Assembly (NCBI RefSeq): GCF_001540865.1
Contig: NC_033622.1
Span: forward strand, 16,870,078-16,934,077
Direction: 5' to 3'
DNA length: 64,000 bases
Source: Ananas comosus
Taxonomy: Eukaryota; Streptophyta; Magnoliopsida; Poales; Bromeliaceae
The notes under the pieces are model-generated. The model saw only the letters and a program-made list of their open reading frames with translations. It was not told where the DNA came from and ran no database searches. The number at the start of each line of letters is the position of its first letter. Position 1 is the stretch's first letter. This document shows positions 11,051-23,354 of the stretch, in pieces. The translations under genes and the position numbers were made by a program.

Positions 11051-12365
11051 CCAACATAAAAACAAAATTACCAGAATTAATTACTAGAATAACTACTCAC
11101 TTTAATAGCGTAGGCAACTAGACGCCTCTTTTTTGAACAGAGACATTGTTAGTTGGCTAATGGTTGGATCGTTATGTTCTCTCTACCATTGGTAATTGGA
11201 AAGGAAAAGGCATTATATATAATAAAGGTTTGAACTCCGTAGAAAAGAAAATACGGTGTAAACCGATTTTGGTACAATAACATCCGGGTTTGAAATAAGT
11301 GATGTTCCACTAAGATTCAGGTTCTAGTGCAATAGGGCGCTTCTCCTCTGTGACGTACATGGTGTACGTATCGTGTAGTATAAAATAAAATCTATTGGTT
11401 ACGGATTTAGCCATCCACGCTGTATATCATATTATGCTCAGGTTAGAAACTTGTGCACTACAAACTAAGCCTAGTGGACTCAGCCACCTGCATAACAGAA
11501 CCATGCCTTTGAACACGGTACCGCTAGGTGACCACTTACGCTGTGCACGCTGTGTGGTTAGAAAGAAACAAGGCTTAGAGTTTCGTACCGACCTGACCAC
11601 CGGTAACGGGTCCACTCATGGCACTTCAAAGGAACCTGCGCACGTTACTAAAAAATAAATAAAAAAATAGGAATTTCTTCAAACGTCGATGGTAAAATAT
11701 GAGCACCTAAGAGTAAAGCTCGCGTAAAATCAAAAATTAGTTAATCGAATGTTCAATTACAAAGAATAAAGCTCGCGTAAAATCAAAAATTACAAAGTAT
11801 GTCACAAACCGCGACTTAAATATTTATATACTTTCCTCTTGGGATTTTGGCCATGCTGACTCGAAGGGAATAAACACTCTTATCCACCCCAGGTGAAAAG
11901 TAAGTAAAGAGAGAGGGTTTTAAAAAAGAAAAAAAAAAAAGAATCAGATGTTTAAGTAGTGTCCTTGATTCGGATAAAAAAATTATTAATTATATTGTTT
12001 TAATTTTAAAATAGTTTATTTATGTTAGATATTATATATTTTTTAGATCTATGTTTTTAATTATTAAAAAAAACAAATATTATTTTGAAATGTTTATGTC
12101 ATATTTTTTTTTAAATATGTAGGCCACATATCCTATAAGAGTGAATAAGAAGTTCAACTGAAATTGAAATTATATTTATTTTAAAAATTTGTTCTATTTT
12201 GATAGATCGATTGTATTCAGGAGTTTAAAATCGTAAAATCAATTTGTTTTAAATAAATATTTTATCGATAGCTAGTTTGATAATTTAAATTAATTGAAAG
12301 ATTTATTTTAATAATCTTATTAAATTGATACATTCATAATTTAGGAACATAACTATGTTTGGACT

Positions 12366-12844
12366 CCCCTAGCTGAGGCTCTCAATGAGATGGTTTTAGA
12401 GGTCTTTTTAATTTCCTGATATTTGGTCCAGTTCTTATTTATTTAGCTTCTGCAATTTGATATAGAAAATGAAGAAATTAAGTATCTAAAACAATGCAAC
12501 ATCCTTTTCCCATACTGCAGGGGATTGTGAAAGCTAGTGAAATGGATTCATTCAACCTGCCATATTATCAACCTTCCATGGAAGAAGTGAAGATGGTCAC
12601 CCGAGACGAAGGATCGTTCGATCTCATGGAGGAGCAGGTGTTTGATTTGAACTGGGATGTTGCAAATGGAGGAAATGTAGCAGGGATTATCCGAGCGGTA
12701 TCCGAATCCATGTTGGCATCTCACTTTGGCGAAACAATAATCGACGAACTATTTTCAAGATTTGCAGCAATTATCGCGGAGCTTCTCCTCAAGGGGAAGT
12801 CGAAGTACGTTATTTTCATAACATCTTTCCGGAGGAGAGAATGA
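12366..12844 (+). CDS. SABATH methyltransferase 3' exons
   Basis: Normal orientation. A short end of the penultimate exon (12366-12401) reads LAEALNEMVLE, followed by a GT donor. The last exon begins after CAG at 12520 and runs 12521-12844, ending TGA. It reads GIVKASEMDSFNLPYY..., GSFDLMEEQVFDLNWD..., LASHFGETIIDELFSRFA, the usual SABATH C-terminus. The penultimate exon lacks its 5' part: upstream is AT-rich non-coding sequence. About 10-15 residues are missing between the end of copy B exon 3 (7889) and this exon, consistent with bases lost at the gap or the misjoin. I infer this is the 3' end of copy B, though copy A cannot be excluded. Confidence 0.82.
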
Positions 12845-13481
12845 GTTCGATCTTGCGTCGAAAATAAAGGGACACGAGCGAATGATTAACTCACCTTCGC
12901 CGTCAAATTGAAATGCTTGCTCCCCCTAGTTTGCAATAATAAAGTGTTTGTTGTTGATGATCCAGGAAAAAGAAATATGTAACGTCTTTTCATTATATGA
13001 CTAGTATCATCAGTAAAATGTTTTCTCATATTTTCGCTTAATGTAGTAATAAAATCCTGCTTCACTTTGCCAACGAATCCTGAATATATTATGACAGTAA
13101 GATATCTGCATGGTAAACCGTGTTTCAATGCGTCACCAATATAACAGACACTTGTGTTCAGCAACTAAAAACCTTGGAAAGAAAGTGAATTCCAAACTGA
13201 TTAGTTTCTTCATTCAAGAGTAGTAGAAGGACAGAGACCTTGATTATTAATCTGGTAAACAGTAGAGAGACATTTATCGACTGTAAAATGTATCAACAAG
13301 CCAAAAAAGAGCTTTTAAGTAGAAGCTTCTTCGCCCTGCTTCAGCAAAACCCTGAAAGGACTGAGATGAAAAAGTTCTAAGAGCTTCTTCAAACATCTCC
13401 AATCGGGGAGCCGAGCCAAGCATACTCTTGGCGCACATACTACTAAGGAAGAGCAATTACATCAAACCTCACTCGTGTATG

Positions 13482-13533
<52 letters not shown>

Positions 13534-13585
13534 ATAATAGCTACTGCAGAAGACCACATATCTATTATCACAATCATAATTCTAT
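12845..13585. other. Spacer between SABATH locus and the FAAL gene
   Basis: Convergent 3' ends of the two genes. No gene seen. A microsatellite of (AT)n followed by (AG)n lies at about 13480-13531, possibly inside the 3' UTR of the large minus-strand gene. Confidence 0.5.
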
Positions 13586-16500
13586 TCATCTAGACCTCAC
13601 TATCTCTTCTTTCATGGCTAGGGAAAGCGCCCCGAGGCTGCCACCGCACTCCACCCTCACCCCGGGCATGACCACGGCTTTACTCCCAACAAACCCACCT
13701 TCCCCAATCCTGATCTTGCCAAATTTCACATTACCCCCTTCCCCTTCATAAATATGCCCGAAAAGGACGGCTCCCCTCCCAACAGCTCCGCCCCTCTCAA
13801 TCTCCACCATCTCAGGGTTCAACAAAGCCTCCATGCTGTCGACGTAAGCTCCTTGGTCCACTTCAATATTTGATCCCATCAGCCTCATCCACACAGTAAA
13901 CAGCAAAGAGCCACAAGTCATCTCCATGAAATAATCTCCAACCACAGTCCTTAGAGCCTGCCACACAGTGTCCATGAACACACCCCAGCTCCATATTAAT
14001 ACTGTCTCGCCTTCTCTCTTGCTCCCCACAAGAACCCACTTAGCCATAACACAGATAAATGAAGCCAGAATTCCCGATGAGACCCAAAAGAGAGGCAGAA
14101 GCCAATGCCATGCTATGTTTGTTGCGGCTCTCATGACGAAAATCCCATGAAGCGGCGCGAAGATCACTAGACCAAGGGCAAAGTGCGGTAGAAAGGTCTG
14201 GAGCAAAGGCTGGAAGAAACTAGCCCAAAGGGTTTGGTACCAAGTTCTCGCTAGCGTCACTTTATCATCACCTACTTCGTTTGTCGATGTTGGCGTGGCC
14301 ATTGGGCAGCCGGAGAGGTCAATCTTAGCATCGGATTGTTCTAGGAAGCTCCTCCATGCTAGTGGGAGAGGTTCGGCATTCCTTATGCGCTGGCATATCT
14401 CGTAGACCAATGAGCGGCCGTGATCGATCGATGCGCTCTGCGAGCTTGATGTCGCCCTAATGACGTCCACCTCTTTGCAACGTAGGAACGGGTTGAACTC
14501 CAGCATCTCCGACTCCTCTGGTGAAAGATTTTGCTCGATGGTGATCTCTCCAATGTCCATGTAGGGGAATTCTGTCACATCCCACGGTCTAGTGCAGTCG
14601 AGAGCAACCTCTCTGTCAGCCTCATCTAACGGAACTGCCCTGAGTTGGAGTTGTAGAACATAATGGACACCCTCAGATGAATCTACCCGTTTGCGGAAAT
14701 CATCTGCAAGAAAGAGCAAAGGGCGACAGTCATCCTCTTCTCGCGGTATCGCGCCGGTTTCTGGAGGGAGGATCCCCTTGGGCACAACTCGACCTGAATC
14801 TTCGCTGATCTTGGGGTCAAGTGGGCGAAGTTTGAATTTCACATACATCTCCTGCCCATCTTCAAATCTTAGCAATCGACAAAAGTTTGAATAGTAATGG
14901 AGCTCGGTATATGAATTTGTGTCCCTTAGAGAGCCCCACACAGCATCGCGAATGTGGGGTGCCCGCTTCACATGCTGCTCTCTGGCAGGAAGGCCACACA
15001 CCAACCAGGTGGCAAAATCGGAAATTGTTCGTGCATAGAATGCTTCACCCGTCTTCAAGGTTAGATCGAGGAGAGGTTCTTTCTCGCCTTCTTCTGATAA
15101 TATGCGAAGGGCGGCACCCCGTGCATCGAGTCTTGCATCATCATCGGCGCTCAGGCTGTTGCTATGCCGGATAACCACTGGAAAAGACCTGCCACAATCA
15201 AATACCTTGTGTTTGGGTAATCCAGGAATATCTCTGTACAGCTTTAAGGTACCCCACCCGCTTACGCCGATCCTGTGGAAATACCTTGAGTTAACTTTCA
15301 TGGTTGTGATGGCAAGATTACCCGCAAGATTCCCGAGGATTTTCTTGTATAATGGGTCCATCTCTTCAATTCTATCATCTGAAGCATGTAATGTATTCTT
15401 AACCATTGTTGGGGTATGAGAACCCATGTAGATGCCACCCCTTTGGAGAAGAGAGTTCACAGGTGCAATTGAAAGAGCTCCAAGAATAACATCATTTTGC
15501 AGAACGGAACTTGGTAGAATCAAGCTCTCACTTCCAACTACACAGTTCTTTTGCACCTCTATTGGAGAACTAATGAACCCCTTTGATGAATAGAACCCAG
15601 TAACAATATGGCTGAAATCACCTAGATGAACTCCATCGCCAATAGAGATCAGTTTCGGATTGGTGACCGGACTGATAGCCCTAATGGAGCAATGGCGGCC
15701 AACCTTCGACCCAAGAAGTCGGAGATACATGCAAAAGGCTTCCGTTCCAGAGAGGAGCTTTGCAAATCTGAGGTGACAAGAAACATTTATCTGACGAAGA
15801 AGCCATGCTGTCATGTGGGTTTGGTCACTCCCCTTTTTTGGAGCAAGGAGAAGGTTTGCACTGCTAGTAAAAAGGCTGAGGATGATGCCATGAGAAAGAT
15901 AGGCCATGGCGACGAAAAGAGCAGTAAGTATTGGACTACATGGTATCTCATTAATAAGGACGGCATATGTGGTGATGATGGCAGGTAACCAATGGAAAGC
16001 ACCGGCAACACATACAAAGGAAAAGTGGTGAAGTGAAGGAGAAGCTCCAGAGAAGTGTATGTAGAATAGATAGAGAACAGCAGCAGAAAGAGAGCTGAGA
16101 TAACCGACTGCATAGATGCCCATGAAGTGATATATTAAAGTTAACATTTCGGGCAATTTCTCTTCGGATTCACTTGTCGTTCCTTCCTGCACATGAAGGA
16201 TTCAAATTGAATGCCAATTTTAAAATCAACTTCAAAGAACTCATACTGGTTAGTAATGCCTAACTTAGGGAGGGAAAAAGGGACTAGAAAATAAATGATC
16301 AACATTACCTTTTGAATATTAGCAGCCCTCTCAGATCTGTATATAGGCTTCCCTGCCTCGGTTTTTTGCAGTGGTGGGACCTCAGCGCCATCTCCAACTG
16401 CACTTCCTTTCTGCATTACTGCGTAAGGACCAACAGAGGAATTGCAGCCTATTTTAACTGGTTGAAAGCTCACAACTTGATTTCTAACTTCATGACTTTG

Positions 16501-19500
16501 GATCAACACGCCCTCTCCAATCACAGATCCTCCTCCAACAGACACCAAGGATGGATCAGTGATATCGACAGTGTCGATCAAAACAGATGGCCCGATTCGT
16601 GCTCCAAGCATCTCAAACCAGAAATTCAGATACACTGTCCCTCTTAGGTGAACGGCAAGAACTTTTCCAGCCAACTCTTGAGCTTTGTTTAGCGCCCACC
16701 ACTTCACAAAGTCAATAGACCAGATGGAAATCTCAGGCATGAGAACATAATTTGGCTGAAGGAACGAGTTTCCGAAAAAAGAAATGGAAAGGCAGGTTAG
16801 GAAGATATACAAGATCCAAACAAGAGGCGATAGAACCATAGAAACAAGGTAAAACAGCACAGATGTTTCCTTGATGGGAGCAAGAGAGAGAAAACTCTGA
16901 AACGTAGAAATCGAGAGGCAAGCAGGGAGAATAAGGATGAAAGAAATATAGATAAGAGAGAGAACTTGGAGGAACCCAATACCCAATTTTTGAATTCGTG
17001 GGGTGTTGAACTCTGCTTGAAGAAATTCGTTCCCGACCTCCAATTGGTAAGATTGGGATCCAGAGGAGGGTGATTGAGACTTCATAAGCAGATTCTCTGA
17101 AAAGCTTGCTAAATCTGATATACAAGTTGCCGTGAAAATGTCCACAGCTCCAACTGGAATGCCAAGATAATCTGACAGCTTCTGAGCTGCTCTTACCACC
17201 CCGATTGAATCAATTCCATAAGAAACCAGGCTTTCAGTAGGAGAAATTTTTTCGATAGGAATCCCTGTTTGCTCTGACACTAACCCTCTTAGAAATTCAG
17301 TAATTTCCTTCATGCTTTTTCCGGCATTATGTGGTTGAGGACAAGGAGACAGATTAGTACTTTTCTGCAAAGATGCTTTCTTTCTCTCCGTTGCAGTTCC
17401 TGTAGTGAGCGACCGAAAGAGAGACCTTTTACCAGAATCTGCAAGGCTCAAACTATTATCAGTAAATTGTTTAAGGCACTCAAATCTTCGTATTTTCCCT
17501 GAAGTAGTCTTGCACATGGTTCTTGGCTTAATAAGCTTCACAGAAGCAACGGAGAGACCGTGTTCCTCTGCAACCCGTGTTTTGATTTGGTCAACAATCT
17601 CCTCATTATCTGGTTTGCCTTCTTTAATTTCTGCAATCACAACAACTCCGACCTGATCGGAAGCTTCTGGAAGTGAAATCCCCTTCGAGATCAGAACTTC
17701 TTCTGCAACACCAATCACTGCGCAGCCGCCAGGGCGTAGAAACTCTGATGAACTTTCTACGGTCTTTTCCACATCAGCAGGGTAGATATTTCTCCCAGCA
17801 ACAATAATTAGATCTTTTATTCTCCCTGTAATAAAAAGTTTCCCATCAATAATCCTTCCGAGATCTCCTGTTCTTGTGAATTTCTTGCCAGGATGGGACT
17901 CAAGCTCATTGTAAAATGTTTTCTGGCTCTGTTCTTGATTCCCCCAGTACCCAATTCCGGCACTAGGACTGCTGATCCATATCTCCCCCTCTTTCCCACA
18001 CTCTTTATGCTCGTTAAGGGTCTCTGGGTCAATGATTCTAATATCCACATCCAAAGAATTTGAATCGACGTAGCCACAGCACACTCTACCTTGCCAATCT
18101 ACAAAAACTGGTTTGGCTTCTCCAAAAGCACAGCTAACAAATACACAGTTCTCAGCCAGACCATATCCAGGAGCCATAACTTCTTGAGAAAGCCCGAAAG
18201 GTTGACAGATCTCGATGAATCTTTTCAGCGTTTTCTGCCTCACCGGTTCAGCGGCAACCATGAGAAAGACCATAGAGGACAGGTCGTAGGCTCGTGCCAT
18301 GCCTTTTTCATTTTCAAGCCTTCGAATTACTAGCTCGAATGCAAAGTTAGGGCCTGCACTATGAGTTGCACCATACTTGCTCATTGTTTCAAGCCATAGG
18401 AGTGGATTTCTTATAAATGTCATGGGGGAGAAGAGAACGGCTGTTCCTCCGCTGACCAGGGCAGTAAAAAGGCCTCCTATCAAACCCATATCATGATACT
18501 GAGGAAGCCAACTAACAAGAATAGTCCTCGAGCTACTCTTGTATCTCTTTCGCATCATCTTCACATTGTGAGCGAGCCCACCATGAGTAATCATCACGCC
18601 CTTCGCGTCTCCTGTGGAACCCGATGTGAACTGAAGAAAGCACAGGTCATTCGGTTGGGGTTCAATAACTGAAGCTGCATTCTCTAAAGAATTCTTACTA
18701 GTTTTGTAGCTCTTTATCCATGAATCCGTGTGTATCCAAGGAAGGTCAGGCCAACGACCCGAAGATTTCTGATTGCTCTTTGCTAAGGAAACAATATTCT
18801 TGACGAAGCCGGCGCGAACAGCTGCATGGTATGAAGAGGTGGATAGAATTGCTACAGCTTCACATGCCTTGGAGATGTTCTCGATCTTGAGGAGAGCTTG
18901 TCCACCCCTCTGCAGCGGATCAGGGGGCAAAACAGGAACAGGAATGATGTTAGCCCGGATGCACCCGAAGAATGCATCGACGAACTCCAAGCCGGGGAGG
19001 TAGACAAGAAGAGCTCGATCGCCTGGTTTGAAAATAGGTTTGGAACCCGTCAATAAGTTGTGGGCAATGTGAGATGCATTGCTATGAAGCTCAGCATAGG
19101 TCCTCTGGTTCATCACCTGCCCTTCTTCATTAATCCAAGTGTAGATGGTTTTGTTTTCAGTGATTTTATGAGTTCCCCAGAACTTTAAGTAACTTTCTAG
19201 GGAGGGTAAATCAGGGAATTCCATTCCTGGGAGTTCATCCAGGTCTCTGGGAGAACAAGGCTTGAGATTGGAAGAAAGAGGAAACAGTCTCTGCACAAAA
19301 GATGGTCTAATTATATAAATGAAATGACTGAGACATAAAATTAACTGAAAGTTTTCTGAGAGAAAATCGAGAGATAAAACGAGGTACCTTAGCATAAGGA
19401 AACACCGGCACCTCATTATCATTGCCAAAGTGTTTACAGACCATAGCCATGGCATATGATGAATTTCGCTCCGTAAGCTCAAATGCCATTAACCCTCCAA

Positions 19501-21687
19501 CGTAATATGTATTCTGAAAGCCTTGAAGTTCACTCTCCAGCCTTTCATAAAACCCATTTTTCATATCTGTATATAAAATAAATCAACCCATAATGTGTAA
19601 CAAGAATATACTAACATTTTTTTTTTTCAAAACTATGAATAATCAAATACTGTTTAGAGGATTTTACATATACATGTTCTTGCAAAATCATCTTCTTCTA
19701 TATATAACCCTGTAAAATCTAAATTTTCAGATATACCCCTCAATTCCTCAATTGTGCAATTTCTTACAAAAATGTCCTTATCATCCATTGAGTTCATGGA
19801 AAAATGATAATAGTATTTCTGTAGAAATTTTTGAAGGGCATGATTCTGTAGATTAAGGTCAACTAACAGACCTTCATCGCTGACATGTGGAAAGTACTTA
19901 AATCTTCGCTGCAAAAGCACTTTATCAACCGTGCCTCCCATAGACTTAACAACATTGATCACCCGTTGTGTCACAGCTGGACCCCGAATGTCATTCGAGT
20001 TACCATAAGACCAAAACAGAAAAATGTCTGTGTCAGCGAAAAACTTCTGCATTGCCACAGGATACCCAATTGTGGAAGGATCTTCCATGAACTCCCCAAA
20101 GTAATAAAAGCCCATAGGCATATGCTCTAATCCTTTGATCGTAGCAACAGTCGTGTAGTAGTCTATAGTCCGCACCTTACTGAATAGCTCCTTTTCCAGT
20201 TCATTTAACTCCACCACTGCACCATTCTCAGCTGAAGGCAATGCAAATCTCGTAATTAGAATAAATAAAGATATAATCAGCAACAAAGTGCCCTGAGGTT
20301 TGACCTTAATTCAATTTCGGCGTTATAGCAACAAATTAGTCCTTGAAGTTTGTTATGCATAACAATTAAAATTTTCTGTTAACCTATAATATAAACAAAG
20401 GTACCACACCAGCACCATAGTGGACTCTGCTCTGTTGAATTTGAAACACAGGATGAAGATGAAATTAGGATCAAACTGCAGCATTTAACTGGTAAAAATT
20501 AAACTTTGACAACATAATTGAAATCAAAACAAACTTTGGGAATTAATTGCAACTCAAGGATGAAATTGAATTCTTAAGAAAACTTTGGAACTAAGTTTGT
20601 AATCGATCCATAAAACAAGTTTTTATATATCAGCTGTGCTTACCGGTTAATGTTGAAGATCTATAGGTGTTTCCGTTCCTGAAAGCAATAGCACCAGACA
20701 AAATAATTTTATCGAATTCCAAAACTTTCTCTTCACCATCGGCATTCTTGACAACTAAACAAGCACCAAAGTTATCACGCTTGACCTTTAATACCTCTGT
20801 ATTGCAAAGGACTTCAAACGGTAAAGATCGGCCAAGTTTTTCCCACATGCTTGTGTATCCGCCCTTGAAACGTCGGATTTTCCCAGCCATAGAAGTTCTA
20901 GTAAATTCTTGAATGTAAGCATATGGCATGTCCTGAACAAACCCATACCCAGAAGCAGTATAACCATAGGACACCGATTTAGGCACAGAGTTGATGCCGT
21001 GTTGCTTCAGAAAGTCGAGTGTTAAATCAGATGCAACATCGCTCAGTGCACGAATCCCTATTTGGCCAGACTTATTTGCCTCATCCTACAGAAGATTGAA
21101 GCATTGTTAAATCATTGCATGCAATTTATTAACATAGCAATAGATATATATATAGATTAGATTAGTGAAGATAAATTTGCAAACAGTAACTAACCTGTAG
21201 TTTTAAAGTGAGCGAGATCATAGATACATAGTCATCAGCAACCTCCATGTCTCTATAATTTCCGGTGTGGCTATCAATAAGAGCAAGCTTGTGAGAATCC
21301 ATCTCTTCGAATTCTGCCCCTACTTCCTTTGCTAGGTGAGTTATGACAGGGGCACTGTTTGCGGCAATTACTTGACCACCCAAATCGTAAACTTTTCCTG
21401 CATAAAAACATAAAATTAACAAAATACAGGGCTAAGAAGAAAATCTAAAGGAAGTTGGTAACGATATGCCGACTATATTTCTCACCTTCAATATCGACGG
21501 ACTCGCACATGCCAGCGACCGTACGGCATTTCTCAAACACAGTTACATTACAATAGCCTAACTTAGCCAGTGCATAGGCAGTTGATAGACCACTCGGGCC
21601 TGCTCCGACAATGGCTATTCTAGTTTCCACCGGAAAGCCGGGATGTAACTTTAAGAACTGATCATCTATTGATTTCCTTGGATCCAT
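13586..21687 (-). CDS. Multidomain FAD oxidoreductase - acyl-AMP ligase - carrier - catalase-like membrane protein
   Basis: Seven coding exons: 21687-21486, 21397-21195, 21085-20644, 20231-19674, 19566-19388, 19290-16309, 16186-13586; 7,167 nt, 2,388 residues, all introns GT-AG. Start chosen as MDPRKS, just before the fold. Residues 24-53: FAD/NAD dinucleotide-binding motif (GAGPSG); amine-oxidase-like domain to about 510. About 530-1150: fatty acyl-AMP ligase/adenylation domain with TSGSTGDAKG (750-759), QYHDMGLIGG, GYGLAEN (903-909), TGDL and catalytic Lys in TTSGKIRR (about 1127). Carrier domain with phosphopantetheine Ser in YGIDSIG (1223). Then membrane segments (1298-1366), hexapeptide repeats (1424-1493), more membrane segments, more hexapeptides (1680-1780), a catalase-like domain (about 1820-2140), membrane segments (2175-2240) and a last hexapeptide domain. 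The carrier-plus-C-terminal layout resembles the terminal domain of bacterial NRPS proteins. Function unknown; an activated acyl chain processed at a membrane is inference. Confidence 0.9.
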
Positions 21688-22343
21688 GGTCCTCCAAGTG
21701 AGGTCTCCGGTAAAATAACCTATCAGAATCCAATTGAAAGTAAGCAATCAGATCTCCTGCTTCATCCATATGTACATGAATTATTTTCTTTGTGACTTTG
21801 AACAATAGCTAGGTTTCATAGAACATCACAAACAAGGTTTGTAAAACAATTCACCAAGCATAACATAGTTCCCTATGGGGAAAACTGGATGCGATAATCT
21901 ATGTAATCTAAGTCTTAATATGTTGAATGAGCAAGCTCTGCTGTCTCCAAAAACAACTATATGATAGGCTCTGTACTTTTTTATTTTTTGAGTTAATAAA
22001 AAACAAGATAATTCAAATTTACTTCCACATTTAGAACTATAATAGAAGAATTTTAAAAAGCAAATTTTAATTTTTTTTTAAACAAAAAATAAATCAGACA
22101 TGGAAGTACACCAGATATCAGGACTACGTAACACACTCACTGCAGCAACATTGGCTTATTAAACAAAAGCAAAAAAATGCTCTTCAAGAATCACAAAAAC
22201 CAATCTTTCTCACAAAAAAAAATAAAAAACCAAACAAACAAACAGAAGCCAAATTTCTAGGCAAAATTTCTAAAACCGTACCTGGAAAAATCTCATTGAA
22301 GAAGCATTTAATTTAATCACACATTACATCCTTTCTTTGGAAA

Positions 22344-22399
<56 letters not shown>

Positions 22400-23045
22400 A
22401 GATCTTTTATAATACAACTGAAAAGAACACGAAAGAGGTTACAACGAATCATAAGGGAGGGAGGAGGAGGGATGGCGCGATACCGGTCTTGTTGAACTGG
22501 GCTTGGCGCCAAATGGTGGGATCCGAGCGGGCCAGGTGACGTATCGCCTGTTCCTCCACGGCCCACCCCGCTGATCTCACCCCCGCATTTAAACCCTAAA
22601 GATGCCATCTTGTTCCAACCGAGAAACGACAAAGCGGTGCCCGACACTCGGCGAGTAACCGGAGCGCTTGAGATATTCCCCCCGTTATTCCCAGTTACCA
22701 TGCTCGGTAAATCCGCCATTAGAATAATGGGGATAAGAATAAACCCCGGATCTAATAGAACATGAGCGAGGAGACAATCCGTAGCTATCCGGGGCGAGGG
22801 AATTAGGGATCTTTGGATACCTACGATGCCATCGTTGTGGTCGGAGCTCGGAGTGGATTCAAAATGGCGGACGTAGAGAAGAGAAGGGGAGAGGGGATTA
22901 CTACGTTGGCTTCTTCTTAATAAGATCGATTTGGTTGGAACTGGGCAGGGGAATAAAGGAGAGATTTTTGGATCCGAACCCCACTCCACGGGATCAGATC
23001 CGAGGAGAATTTTGAGGAGAGGAATCGTCCGAATAAAGAATTAGG
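21688..23045 (-). promoter_or_regulatory. Probable 5' leader and promoter of the multidomain gene
   Basis: A likely 5' UTR intron has an acceptor at 21720 (GATAG before GTTATTTTACC) and a donor at 22281 (CCAG before GTACGG), minus strand. The upstream GC-richer block (22440-23040) probably holds the first exon and promoter. It carries a telo-box (AAACCCTAA on plus, about 22591) typical of plant housekeeping promoters. An uninterrupted run of about 46 A (plus strand) lies at 22352-22398. A minus-strand open frame of 221 codons here looks like leader sequence rather than a protein. Confidence 0.45.
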
Positions 23046-23109
23046 GTTTCCGAGGAGGAGAACGAACGAGCGAAATGAAATAATTATCATCAACATTAAC
23101 AACAACAAC

Positions 23110-23140
<31 letters not shown>

Positions 23141-23354
23141 TTTCCCGCGCGCTACTCGGACATGAACGGTCCTCCGCAACAGTATTATCTCTCGCATGTG
23201 AGAAATTGCTTTTGAAATGCGGGATATTATTGCTTGCACCCGGTTCACTGTAAGCACTAAGCAGATATGTTCTCCAACCCTTTGTCTAATTGTCTGTGTA
23301 TATATATATATATATCTTTGCCAAATCATTCAACTTACTACTAAGAAAAAAAAA

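Larger units (their letters stand above)
7889..11950. other. Segment written in reverse without complementing (assembly error)
   Basis: Read from high to low coordinate, without complementing, this interval makes sense; read normally on either strand it does not. Backwards it yields, in order, a promoter matching 6460-7550, SABATH exon 1 (9744 to 9667), exon 2 (9260 to 8853) and exon 3 (8102 to 7889), with correct GT and AG splice signals. It also contains two SINE copies and a TRIM in the same backward sense. A rearrangement in double-stranded DNA cannot produce this; it must be a data-handling error. The left edge is the gap. The right edge lies between about 11,940 and 12,360, where the text again reads normally. 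Confidence 0.93.

Noticed and set aside
11395..11658. Overlapping open frames in a GC-rich patch
   Set aside because: Same cause. Reversed, it matches the SABATH promoter at 6600-6930.
7551..12844. Reading the SABATH locus as one gene with a 5-kb intron between exon 1 and the last exon
   Set aside because: The missing exons and a second exon 1 are present in the reversed text, so the long intron is an artefact.
13968..15988. Several plus-strand frames of 60-120 codons
   Set aside because: Shadows of the minus-strand FAAL gene's last exon, whose frame is continuous for 867 codons.
22324..22989. 221-codon minus-strand frame upstream of the FAAL gene
   Set aside because: Low-complexity, ends in the translated poly(T) run, no family resemblance; more likely leader/promoter DNA.
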